From Diadema setosum (lineage: Eukaryota; Echinodermata; Echinoidea; Diadematoida; Diadematidae), in assembly GCF_964275005.1 (NCBI RefSeq), contig NW_027307661.1, positions 62,001 to 126,000 on the forward strand: DNA of 64,000 nucleotides, in the 5' to 3' direction. The translations under genes were made by a program, and so were the position numbers. How positions within the stretch are numbered: position 1 is the first letter of the stretch; each line of letters starts with the position of its first letter. Below are positions 12,880-23,306 of this stretch, one piece after another. The notes below the pieces were generated by a model. It did no database searches. It was not told the origin of the DNA and saw only the letters and a program-made list of their open reading frames with translations.

Positions 12880-13328
12880 TTTCTAATCGTGTACCTACAG
12901 TTTTCGTATTAACTGCAATTCTGTATGACATGAGACACATTAGTGTGGTAGACCAATAGTTTGTATTGCTATTAATCAATATCATGGGCGAAAAATAATC
13001 AAATGAACTTACTGTCACAGAAGGGTGCAATGTCGAGTACACTCAGAGTAGATCCGTTACTCCGCAATTCGTGCGGTACAATCCTGCCATACGTCTCTCT
13101 GTAGTTACGTTATACGTGTCTTCAATCGGCAGTCTAGTCCGCCACAGCCAACGTTAGCTTATTTCATATGAAAGGTAATTTGTCAATGGTGATAAAAATG
13201 ATAATAAGGCACGATTTGTAAGAATGATAGATAAAAGATTATGATAATGTACTGTTGTCTGTAGACTGACTACTAAAGTATAGACCTGTATTACAATTTT
13301 CATTTTATTATTTTTTAAAAGGCTATAA

Positions 13329-13838
13329 GCCTTACGCACGGCTAACTTTCCAGTAGCCTGGCGTGGCGTCGTGTACACTTGACTACGTGTAGTTAACCTG
13401 ACGTTACGTGTGCCTGCACCTCGCGTAACGCGTGGTGGACTACGTGTAGCGCCAGGTACAACCACACGTTACGCCAGGGTACACGTCGCGTAACGTGTAC
13501 CCACACGTCGCGTAACGCGTGCCCACACCACACGTAACGTGTGGTGTGGGTACGCGTAACGCCAGGTCAGGCTTCACTGTGCAAAACCCATAGGCGAGCC
13601 CGACCTGGCGTTACGCGTACCCACACCACACGTTACGTGTGGTGTGGGTACGCGTTACGCGACGTGTGGGTACACGTTACGCGACGTGTACCCTGGCGTA
13701 ACGTGTGGTTGTACCTGGCGCTACGCGTAGTCCACCACGCGTTACGCGTGGGGTAGGCACACGTAACGTCAGGTTGACTACACGTAGTCAAGTGTACACG
13801 ACGCCACGCCAGGCCCCTGAAAAATTAGCCTTGTTTCA
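13329..13838. mobile_element. GC-rich foldback element HP2, best-preserved copy
   Basis: Arms of about 230 bp fold around position 13585: CCTGG at 13357-13361 pairs with CCAGG at 13809-13813, and CCAGGTC at 13562-13568 with GACCTGG at 13602-13608. The loop is about 33 nt (13569-13601) and contains TGTGCAAAACCCATAGG. Both arms are built of CGCGTAACGCG-, ACACGTAACGTGT- and CTACGTGTAG-type palindromes, so the element is self-complementary at several scales. AGGCTAT and AGGATAT flank it. Long open frames across it come from base composition and are not genes. Confidence 0.85.
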
Positions 13839-14517
13839 GGATATATATATTTTTTTAATCTGCTATAGTCGATACGTGAAAAAATATTTTTGATGAGCTG
13901 AGATATCTTGTGTAGGGGATGAATATCTAAGTTATGGAATTATGATTTCATTATTTCATTTGGAATTAGAGTGTTTTTTTTTTTTACTTTGTGTTTGCTA
14001 AAATGAAATTGATACTTTGTATTGTAGTCTGTTGACTTTTAATGAATAAGCCTATGGTGTTGATTTCACAGATTATGATTTTTGTGATTGTTTCTTATTT
14101 TTTCTTGTTATATATCCTATATGTGTAGACTTTTGTGTCATGTTACTTTCATTTGTTTTTACCACTTCTTCAGTATACTATTCTTCAGTATTACTTTGCA
14201 CTGATCATTACAGTAGTACCTGTTGGTCTACATAATGGTGATGAACATAGATGCCAGTTACGTTATTGTTTAATTTAGGTCATTGGCTGAGCAATTAAAT
14301 TCTTCCTTTTTAACCACAACTGGAAACTGATTGTTTGAGGAGAAAATGAAACAACTGGAGAGTGTCAGTTTAGCCACAGAGAGAGAAAAAAAAAAACAGG
14401 AAAGAGAAAGGGAGAGGGAGATCGGAAAGGAGAGGAGCTTGGATCAGAGAAAGGCAGAGAAAATTTGAGCTGCTACACACTGATGGACACAGTCACTCAC
14501 ACCTTACATACACACAT

Positions 14518-14556
<39 letters not shown>

Positions 14557-15594
14557 ATCACATACATACAATTCAGTTTTTTATATTACTTTATTACTAC
14601 TTTCACTTTAACTTGTGGATCTATATGGAATATGGAATCTATCAGAAAAATGTGCCAGTTTCCAAAATTCCCCTTTTTATCACAATCACATGCATCAGAT
14701 AACCATCATCTGTCCTTCATGCAATCATTTCGACTCACAACAACAAAACAATTGTTCTCCCATCAAATTTTACAATGTTTTGTTTTGAGAATCATATTTT
14801 CAATAAAATCACCATTTTAATTATGTAATGCACATATCAATAAAATACAGTAATGCAATTACTGCCATGGTCCATATACTCATGCCACTTCTAGTATGTA
14901 CCAATGAACATGCTTCTGATTCTTGGTCCAATTTCAGTTATATGTATTACAATGTGTACTTGAAATGTTGGTTTTGTTGCAATAACCTAATACAAGGCTG
15001 CACATTATCCTTGGTCTAGGGACAACAGTAATAGATGAACGGGTCACTAAAAATTTGTAAGCATTTCCATTGTTCTTACATGCCTTCCTTGCCTAGAAAA
15101 TGGAAGAAGATCTCACGGCTCACTAATTGCATGTATTTGAGCTATCGTCAAGTGTTGGCAGATCACCATTACTCTTCACAGTTATTGAAAGTTATTTCTA
15201 AATTGCTTTCTTACAGTCACTGTGTGCATATCGCAGTCTGCAAACAGTGAAGGATAAACATGTCACTCAAGGAACCTGGCACACCATTGCATTGTTCCCC
15301 AAAATCATCCAATTGGAAACAATGAAAACAAACATATATTTGGAGAATAAAACTATTCATTAGCGCCACCAAACAAAATCTGGTGAAATTTTGTCACAGC
15401 TCTTAACCTTGCGACAATTGTCCATATCTGCTATACTTCTGCATTGAAAATCTTTTTACTAGTATTTATGCAGTGGTTGTTTACTTTTCTTTTAAAGTTT
15501 GAATGTATCCAACATAAGCTATCTATATACACACAAACACACACACACGCACACATATATATATATATATATACACACAAAATATAGATACATG

Positions 15595-15765
15595 CAGGGG
15601 CGGATCCAGGGGGCGCAACTGGCCTACACCACCCCCCCCCCCCTTTATTTTTCGTTAAAAACAAAAGATATAAATAGAAAAAAGTGAAATGAAACCTGGA
15701 ATTGGCACCAGGAATATTAGTTGTGCCCCCCCCCCTTTTTTACAGAATTCCTGGATCCATCCCTG
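15595..15765. mobile_element. MITE with CAGGGGCGGATCCAG ends, in G3
   Basis: Orthologous insertion to 6087-6256 at the same place in the unit, with better-kept ends (CAGGGGCGGATCCAG and CTGGATCCATCCCTG). It therefore predates the tandem duplication. Confidence 0.75.
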
Positions 15766-16661
15766 ATATGTATATTGACACATACATACATGCACATATA
15801 TACATTCTTATTCACTTGTTATCTGTGGCTTTCACCATGTAAAAAGCACATTTGTCACAGTCTGCATATTTCATGCAGTCACACCATTAGTCATTAAAGC
15901 ACATGATTTCATTATACTACTAGTATATGAGAAATGCATTATGCCCCACCAAATTCTACTTGTTGCAAAACAGTCATCTTGTCCTTTTCATACTGAATGC
16001 TTGTATACATTTTACACTGTAGACTAAGAACAAAGCTGCGTACACAATCACCATTTCATACACCGTCCCTTTAGTTAATGCTCTCAAAGTGAAAGAAGTT
16101 GTCAGTTTTTAGTTATATTAAAGAGTAAATTCCAGAATGAAAGCACATCGTAAATTTGAAAAGGCAGATAATGAGAATGCATGCCTTGCTGAGTTTTGAA
16201 GAGCCAAACATCTTATGTTACTCCTCAGAGATGGCATGAAAGAGTTGTTTAATGTAAAATAGCAGAGCATGTGAATAAGTGCTAAAAATGAAATTATTTG
16301 CAATACCTCTAGGACAGTTGGAGTTTTAGAATCGCAGCATACGATTTCATTTGCAGAGACCAACAACAACAACAGAAATCGATATTGACCTGCTATTGTG
16401 ATTAGTTGCATGGTCAGATTATTCAATATAAGGAGCCATTACCGTCATTTAACTCTCAAGAAATGTTGAAACTAAGGCTCCCATTCCTGTGCATCAACAT
16501 ACCCTGGACATAGGGCACAGTTAAGTGATGAGATCATTTCTTGCCACAGAAATGAACAAAGCATGGCGCTGTAACATATGTTCTATGCGGATGCTCCACA
16601 CCATTCCTTGACTACTGGCTTAACCACACAAAGAATGACATTGTGCCTCATCATCTGTGTA

Positions 16662-16862
16662 CTATACAAAGAATGAGCTCTTCCAGAAGGGATATCCACA
16701 AGATTCTTTGCAATCATAGTCAACCAATACTTCGATGAGTTGTGATGAATTTGTGAGTGTTGCAGCCTCTGACCACCGTCTGCTCATGACTTTCTTCCCT
16801 TGCTTACAGAGAGTGATGACCCCAGCCTGATAAAATGTGTTCAGAAAGATTACTGCCTTCTT
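16662..16862 (-). pseudogene. Open 66-codon segment of G3 (unknown domain)
   Basis: Mirror of 37300-37500, described there. Open between a TAA and a TAG, with no early Met, as expected for an internal exon. Confidence 0.35.
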
Positions 16863-17493
16863 TTATCTCCACTGACTGTCGACAGGTAGCTGCTCATCCT
16901 TTGCGTGCTTAGTAGTACCATCTTCCAAGTTCAAGCTTGCCGAGTATGATGATTGAGTCAAATGAGTTATACCTTCAAAAGAGACAAAACATTTCAGAAA
17001 ATGAAAGTGAAAAAAGAGAATGAGATTATACTTCACACATAAAACATCTCCCAAGAATCTGACATGTGTTAAGATATATGCACTGAGATGTTAACCTCCC
17101 CATATTAAAGAAAACAAACAAACAAATAAACAGGAAGATTTGACATAGCAAATATGAAGACTCTTGTGAAGGCCTATTTCATGCATTACAATAGGCCAAA
17201 AGACATCTGAATTATGTAGACTGCTGTAGTTGATCATTATCAGAAAATGAAGAACACTTTCATCTTTTAAGCAAAGTGAGACTTAATATGAGATGATGTC
17301 TCACCTCTTTATACACAGAATATGAAATAGATTAAAAAAAAAATGTCCTTTCAATGGAGTAAATTATTATTTATAGTCAAACTGCCTTGCAAAATTCCTT
17401 GATATGAACTGCCATAAAGTTTTATTGTCTCATCATTATGTTATGCATTATTATTCTTATGTATTGTAAATATGTCTGTGCAGCTCTGCATTC

Positions 17494-17500
17494 ATCCCAG
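17494..17500. other. Deletion junction inside G3
   Basis: Left of this point the sequence follows unit position about 8510 (CTCTGCATTCAT). Right of it the sequence follows unit position about 2724 (CCCAGTGACCTGTC). Only the two bases AT are shared, so the join looks like end-joining or template switching, not recombination between long repeats. Confidence 0.75.
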
Positions 17501-17805
17501 TGACCTGTCAATTTTCCATGTCCAACCATATATACGGCCAGCATAATCTGTACTGGTGCCTCTGTTCCTTCTCATCATTGTTTAGCCTTGCATTGACTAT
17601 AATTTTCAAGTCTCACCTTAAATATGCACTTTACAAATTTGATAATTTTCAGAATTATGAGGGTAATACTAGGTATAGATTCTACTGTACTGTCTAATTA
17701 GTCTTTTGCATATACTGTATTACTGTAACGTTAAACAGAATAGACTCTAACAATATTTAGGCCTATTCCTAGTTGTTCACAATAAGTAGGTCTAGGTCTA
17801 CTAGT

Positions 17806-18069
17806 CTACTTATAGGAGCCTACTACTAGTACAAAATAAGGCGCTGATGTAGTTTGGTTCTGTGTAATTATTGATATTTGGTCATTGATACGACGGTATA
17901 CATCATCAGCGCCTATAGTATAACCCACAAGGCCACATATCCATTCATGGCAATCACGACGGGCGCGCTCCCCCAGAGCTTCGGCGACGGGCCTAACCGT
18001 CAGGAAAAGTGAAAGTACAACTACTACTAAGGCTGGAAGACGGACAAGTCGAATAATTTTGGAGTGCAT
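17806..18069 (-). pseudogene. Signal-peptide-like open frame of G3, 87 codons
   Basis: Begins MHSKIIRLVRLPAL, then the hydrophobic core VVVVLSLFL and a likely cleavage zone VAEA. The following part has two Cys residues (RRDCHEWICGLVGY), then DDVYRRIND. The tail after that is probably intron read-through. The ATG lies about 50 nt inside the exon defined by acceptor TCATGTCATACAG. A secreted or type-I membrane N-terminus is an inference. The exon-1 donor upstream is mutated, so expression is doubtful. Confidence 0.4.
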
Positions 18070-18521
18070 TTTCTAATCGTGTATCTACAGTTTTCGTACT
18101 AACTGCAATTCTGTATGACATGAGACACATTAGTGGGGTAGTAACGTTAGACGAATAGTTTGTATTGCTATTAATCAATATCATGGGCGAAAAAAAAAAA
18201 TCAAATGAACTTATTTTCACAGAGGGGTGCAATGTCGAGTACATTCAGAGTAGGCCTAGGTCCGTTACTTCGTGCGGTCGGTATGGGTACACAGGGTACG
18301 TACCTCTACATGATTGTCTTCAATGGGCATGCAGTCTGCCAAAGCCAACGTTAGCTTACTGTATATCATATGAAAGGTAATTTATTGTCAATGGTGATAA
18401 AAATGATAAAAAGGCACGATTTGTAACAATGATAGATAAAAGATACCGGTAATGATAATGTACTGTTGTCTGTATTACAATTTTTATTTTATTATTTTTT
18501 AAAGGATATAAAGCCTTACGC

Positions 18522-19015
18522 ACGGCTAACTTTCCAGTAACCTGGCGTGGCGTTAATGTACACTTAACTACGTGTGGTTAACCTGACGTTACGTGTGCCT
18601 ACACCTCGCGTAACGCGTGGTGGACTACGTGTAGCGCCAGGTACAACCACACGTTACGCCAGGGTACACGTCGCGTAACGTGTACCCACACGTCGCGTAA
18701 CGCGTGCCTCACCACACGTAACGTGTGGTGGGGGCACGCGTAACGCCAGGTCAGGCTTCACTGTGCAAAACCCATAGGCGAGCCCGACCTGGCGTTACGC
18801 GTACCCATACCACACGTTACGTGTGGTGAGGCACGCGTTACGCGACGTGTGGGTACACGTTACGCGACGTGTACCCTGGCGTAACGTGTGGTTGTACCTG
18901 GCACTACACGTACTCCACCACGCGTTACGCGAGGTGTAGGCACACGTAGCGTCAGGTTGACTACACGTAGTCAAGTGTACACTTCGCCACGCCAGGCTCC
19001 TGGAAAGTTAGCCTT
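18522..19015. mobile_element. GC-rich foldback element HP3
   Basis: Same hairpin as HP2 with the same loop core, about 494 bp. Its left flank is AGGATAT plus AAAGCC and its right flank AGGACAT. It separates decayed gene G3 from the 3.1-kb unrelated segment. Unit-type flanking sequence continues only to about 19100. Confidence 0.85.
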
Positions 19016-19109
19016 GTTTCAGGACATGTCTTTTTTAATATGCTATAGACAATATGTGTCTAATTACTTTTCATGAGCTGAGATATCCTGTGTAGGTGAT
19101 AATATGATG

Positions 19110-22100
19110 CGGGAGATTCTGTCTTTGAACCATTTAACAATTTTATATTTTTGTTTGTAATTGGGTTATAAAGAAAAAAAAACACATAACTATGGCATGG
19201 GTTCCTGGGGGTTATTTCATCAATTTAGTTAGCCTTGACAACTTGTCAGCTGTGACAGCTTTCATGAAACGGTACCATGGAGTGGCACGTCTATCATTCA
19301 GTATTTTTGGATTGTAATTCACGCATAATAATGATTATAAAGCCGTTTACAAATTCTTCTTCCACAAATATTTGTTGATGAAAATGATAACGTGAAAGTT
19401 TTATTCTAAATGCACTGTAGAAATTCAAGTTGTAGTACTATTATGTATACTGCATGTGCTGCCTGCAGAGATTATGATTTGCATTCGTTCATTTTTGTGT
19501 AATGTGGTCATAATTTTGAGCTGTGCCGCCATGTACATGTATTATGTGGTATACATGTGTACAACAATCTACTGAAGTTTTCTGTCTACGTCCTAATCAT
19601 AACTAACATAAACACTTGCCAATTTGAATCTCTATTTGGCAGATTGCTGTTTATTGTTTTTCTTTCAGGTCAGTTTAATTCCGGCAGAAGGTCGAAATTC
19701 TTTCTTTTTGGACCCATGTCATGGAACTACTCAATTTCTGGGTAGCTTAATGCCTGTATTGTCAATAATCGCATTTAAAAAGAACTGACTTGCTACTCTC
19801 ATGAAATTAAGAAAATATCTCATCAAAATGACACAATATCTCATCTGATAAGAGATGATTATATCTTGCTTTGATGAAATAGAAATATTTTTTTCACATG
19901 TCTCTCCCTGGGCTCCGTATATATACGAAACCCTATCATTATAAAAAAAAAAGTGGACAAAACAATCCATAACTTCGACGATGCTGCCGAAAAATCACCC
20001 AGTCTTCCGTTTTTAACACACGCACCATAACAGTCTGCGTTGATGCTGGCTATTCAGAAAGCTTCTTTCATACCACTCCATCCTATCATGGCGAATTCTT
20101 GTCATTAGATTCCGACAGTGGCATCTGGTTATGTCATCTGTATAGCGGTTGTATTATCATAGTGAGGGCTTTAGCTTTGTAAAAACAAGCCCAATTCTAC
20201 TAGCACTTGGAAAGAACCGAACATTTTCATCAATTCAATCTACATTAATGTACCTGTTAGGGATCCAGCAGAGGTGGGCGCACCGAGCGCGTCCCGCCTC
20301 TTTTATTTTGTTTTTGTTAAAACGATAGAAATAAAAAGACAACGTCAGCCAATGGACCCCCTTTTTACAGAATTCTTGGATCCGCTCCTGTGTACATTGA
20401 TATCGGCATGTCTACCAAACATGAATCTGTCCATCGAAGAAAAACAATGACATATTCTCTATTTTCATTAAGCAGGAATGATATACGATATCGAAGCACA
20501 ATTCAAATGCGATAAATACGAGACATAGATAATGATATCGGTTTTCTTTTGTGTTTCTCTTTCATTTGTCTTTTTGAGACCCTGAATCTCAAAACCGACA
20601 AAAAGTCACAAGACATGAATTTCTTAGGTTTAGGGCAGATTCTAAAAGAACACACTCTGAGCTTTAAATGATGTATTCAATTCAAATGGACTCTCCTAAC
20701 TAATCTAACTATTGGAAAGAAATCACACATTGTTGAAAAGTGTGAACTGTGGAAAGAAGATCTGAAGTAATGGGTGTATTCATGCGCTTTTTAAATCTTC
20801 ACCAAACAGTATACATAACTGTGCCGTGGAATGGGACAAAACGGGATCTAAACCACAGGATCAACAACAACGAAGGCATTATCAGATTAAGCTGAAATAG
20901 AGCATGCTCTAGTAACATATTCTGTCCAGGCTATATTGATGCCAACTTTACAAGCAGTAGCATTCCTTGTTACAGTTCAAAGCGAAGAGTGTGTCTAAGG
21001 GTTTGGAAGATGCTATGGGATTTCCATGCTGAAACATACTAAATGATCTCCCTCACTTTACAACAAAAAAGAGGTTGTAGAAAAACTGCTGAAAACACAC
21101 TTTACCATGCATGTATAATGACCCAAAACTTAAGAGAAATAGTGTATGTGAAAGACTTAAGATTGATCTGGTTTGCCTCCATGTTTTAGCACTGAATGGT
21201 GAAACAGATGAGCGTTTCATTGAGTCCTAATGTAAAATTAAGGGTTGCGACCTTTTGTTGGTTTTGTGATGCACGGTCACATTTATTTTCTACAAGTACA
21301 CAGTACACAATGACTGTGCGTCCATTAGGGAAGGCTGAACATAAATGTTTCTTGTTGCATCAAATTTAATATTTTGAATGCCCCTAAACGGGAAGAAAAC
21401 AAAATGTCATCAAATATCAGTCAATAACAGTCAAAAGTCATAAAAATTAGGTGAAGAGACTGCAGGTATAGCAAAGGGTTTCATAAATGTTTTGTGAGTT
21501 TGAAGATAGAAAGAAAGCCATACCTACGAAGTGAAATTCATGAAGAAATAATGCAATTTATGGACCATGATAATAATGTCAAATTTGGCAGGTACCATGG
21601 TATAAGTATATTACTATGAAAAAGTGCTTAAATTGCGTCATTAACATAATTCGAATAACATGCACTTTGACAAAGTTCATAAAGTCATACCACATCAATA
21701 TGATGAACTGAGATATGAATAGTTTTTTTTCCCCCATGACACATTATGTTCATGAAAATTATTAACGTTGGGGGTATACATACGTCCATTTTTGTCATTA
21801 ATAGATAATTTTATTGTCCAATTTGGCCATTAGAGAAAAAAGGAATAGCGGGTTTGGCTGTATCACAACAGACCGAGGTTGGCCATGGGAGACTAATGGT
21901 GCTCTGGTAACATTGGTCTTGTCGAGAAGCATCTAGCTGGAATGCATGCAGTATGTGACCTATGTGTTGTTCTTCACTTTTTCTTTGCAAGGAAGATGTG
22001 CAAATACACTCTCACAGATTTCTGTGACCCGATCACCTTTCTCTGTTGTCCCGGGGCCACGGCGAAACACCCCGGCCCCCATCCTTTCTTTATGCCCCTG

Positions 22101-22233
22101 AGGCCTGCCGTTACCATGCCACAATCGGAATGAACAGATTTCCAGCAATCATATCACCTCTATCCGACAGAATATCTGCTCTGGTGAAAACATTACTTTA
22201 AATAGATATGCACTGAGACTTTTAGCCTGAAAC
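19110..22233. other. 3.1-kb segment unrelated to the gene units
   Basis: Lies between HP3 and HP4, whose outer flanks face it in inverted orientation. It has no similarity that I can see to units G1-G3. It contains the relic MITE at 20257-20390, a CpG-richer patch near 22040-22090 (CCCGGGGCCACGG) and short open frames under 80 codons that I do not believe. No RNA gene was recognised. Confidence 0.6.
20257..20390. mobile_element. Relic MITE of the CAGGGGCGGATCCAG family in the 3.1-kb segment
   Basis: GGATCCAGCAGAGG on the left and TTGGATCCGCTCCTG on the right with a TTTTTACAGAATTC subterminal block shared with the other copies. A separate, older insertion. Confidence 0.6.
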
Positions 22234-22726
22234 AAGGCTAACTTTCCAGTTACCTGGCGTGGCGTTAATGTACACTTAACTACGTGTAGTAACCAGACGT
22301 TACGTGTGCCTACACCTCGCGTAACGCGTGGTGGACTACGTGTAGTGCCAGGTACAACCACACGTTACGTCAGGGTACACGTCGCGTAACGTGTACCCAC
22401 ACGTCGCGTAACGCGTGCCTCACCACACGTAACGTGTGGTGTGGGTACGCGTAACGCCAGGTCGGGCTCGCCTATGGGTTTTGCACAGTGAAGCCTGACC
22501 TGACGTTACGCGTACCCACACCACACGTTACGTGTGGTGAGGCATGCGTTACGCGACGTGTGGGTACACGTTACGCGACGCGTACCCTGGCGTAACGTGT
22601 GGTTGTACCTGGCACTACACGTACTCCACCACGCGTTACGCGAGGTGTAGGCACACGTAACGGCTTGTTACTACACGTAGTCAAGTGTACCCTAACGGGC
22701 CGCCAGGCTACTGGAAAGTTAGCCGT
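22234..22726. mobile_element. GC-rich foldback element HP4, site of the Q/P' junction
   Basis: A full-length hairpin whose two halves come from different sources. Up to about 22629 it is Q sequence (mirrored at 31533-31928). From 22622 on it is P' sequence (mirrored at 3781-3885). The shared octamer TACTCCAC marks the switch. The loop core is in the opposite orientation to HP2 and HP3. Confidence 0.85.
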
Positions 22727-23174
22727 GCGCAAGGCTTTATATCCTTTAAAAAAATAATAAAATAAAAATTGTAATACAGGTCTATACTTTAGTAGTCAGT
22801 CTACAGACAACAGTACATTATCATTATCTTTTATCTATCATTGTTACAAATCGTGCCTTTTTATAATTTTCATCACCATTGACAATAAATTACCTTTCAT
22901 ATGATATACAGTAAGCTAACGTTGGCTGTGGCAGACTGCATGCCCATTGAAGAATGTAGACGTACGCTGTACCGCACCGCACGCGAAGTATCCGACCTAG
23001 CTAGGCCTACTCTGAATGTACTCGACATTGAATTGCACCCCTCTGTGACAGTAAGTTCATTTGATTTTTTGATATTGATTAATAGCAATACAAACTATTT
23101 GTCTACTACACTAATGTGTCTCATGTCATACAGAACTGCAGTTAACAGGAAAACTGTAGGTACACGATTAGAAA

Positions 23175-23306
23175 ATGCCCTCCAAAATTACTCGACTTGT
23201 CCGTCTTCCAAGTTCCAGCCTTGTAGTAGTTGTACTTTCACTTTTCCTGACGGAGTGGCCCGCCGAAGCTCTGGGGGAGCGCGCCCGTCGTGATTGCCAT
23301 GAATGA
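23175..23306 (+). pseudogene. Signal-peptide-like exon of G1'
   Basis: Identical to the segment at 3201-3332: MPSKITRLVRLP, hydrophobic LVVVVLSLFL, then EALGERARRDCHE and a TGA where G2 and G3 have TGG. Confidence 0.4.

Larger units (their letters stand above)
4240..13190 (-). pseudogene. Decayed gene G2 (unknown family)
   Basis: The most complete unit in the window, minus strand, bounded by HP2 at its 5' side and HP1 at its 3' side. The 5' exon donor (GACA|GTAAGT) is intact. The signal-peptide exon (12820-12879) is frameshifted by a net 10-nt loss against G3. The related exon blocks near 10700-11100 and 9470-9850 carry stops. A further exon-like stretch is at 8965-9065. The later 66-codon segment (7213-7377) is open to a TAG. 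The unit also holds a TTAA MITE at 7826-8294 and a CAGGGG-type MITE at 6087-6256. A pseudogene is the likely state. Confidence 0.4.
13850..18400 (-). pseudogene. Decayed gene G3 with internal deletion
   Basis: The shortest unit, minus strand, between HP3 and HP2. Its 5' part (17498-18400) matches unit positions 2724-3640 and its 3' part (13850-17496) matches 4250-8510. About 3.7 kb of the usual unit is missing at the 17497 junction, removing the two death-like exon blocks. The exon-1 donor is changed to AATAAGT. The signal-peptide frame is the longest of the three copies, and the late 66-codon segment is open. No TTAA MITE is present (empty site at 17283-17286). Confidence 0.4.
3884..22629 (+). 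repeat. Inverted repeat arm Q (left arm of the 46-kb palindrome)
   Basis: This arm is mirrored by 31533-50271. The sum of paired positions drifts only from 54155 (left end) to 54162-54163 (right end). The steps fall in intervals holding C, G, A or T runs (about 6120-6230, 9690-9715, 10920-10950 and 13975-14395). Open frames of 60-100 codons read identically in both arms. Contents in order: hairpin HP1, decayed gene G2, hairpin HP2, decayed gene G3, hairpin HP3, 3.1 kb of single-type sequence, and the first half of hairpin HP4. Confidence 0.95.

Noticed and set aside
13541-13893. Open frames of 60-70 codons across the GC-rich hairpins (also near 30903-31315, 31382-31618, 40407-40622)
   Set aside because: They read VTRTH- and ARYV-like low-complexity residues on both strands. 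They follow from CG-rich palindromic composition where stop codons are rare.
22040-22133. CpG-richer patch and 63-codon frame at 21942-22133 as a gene start
   Set aside because: No splice sites, no recognisable domain and no second copy outside the palindrome.
3884-22629. Telomere or centromere satellite
   Set aside because: No TTAGGG-type array and no short tandem satellite. The unit is about 9.4 kb with exon-like structure.
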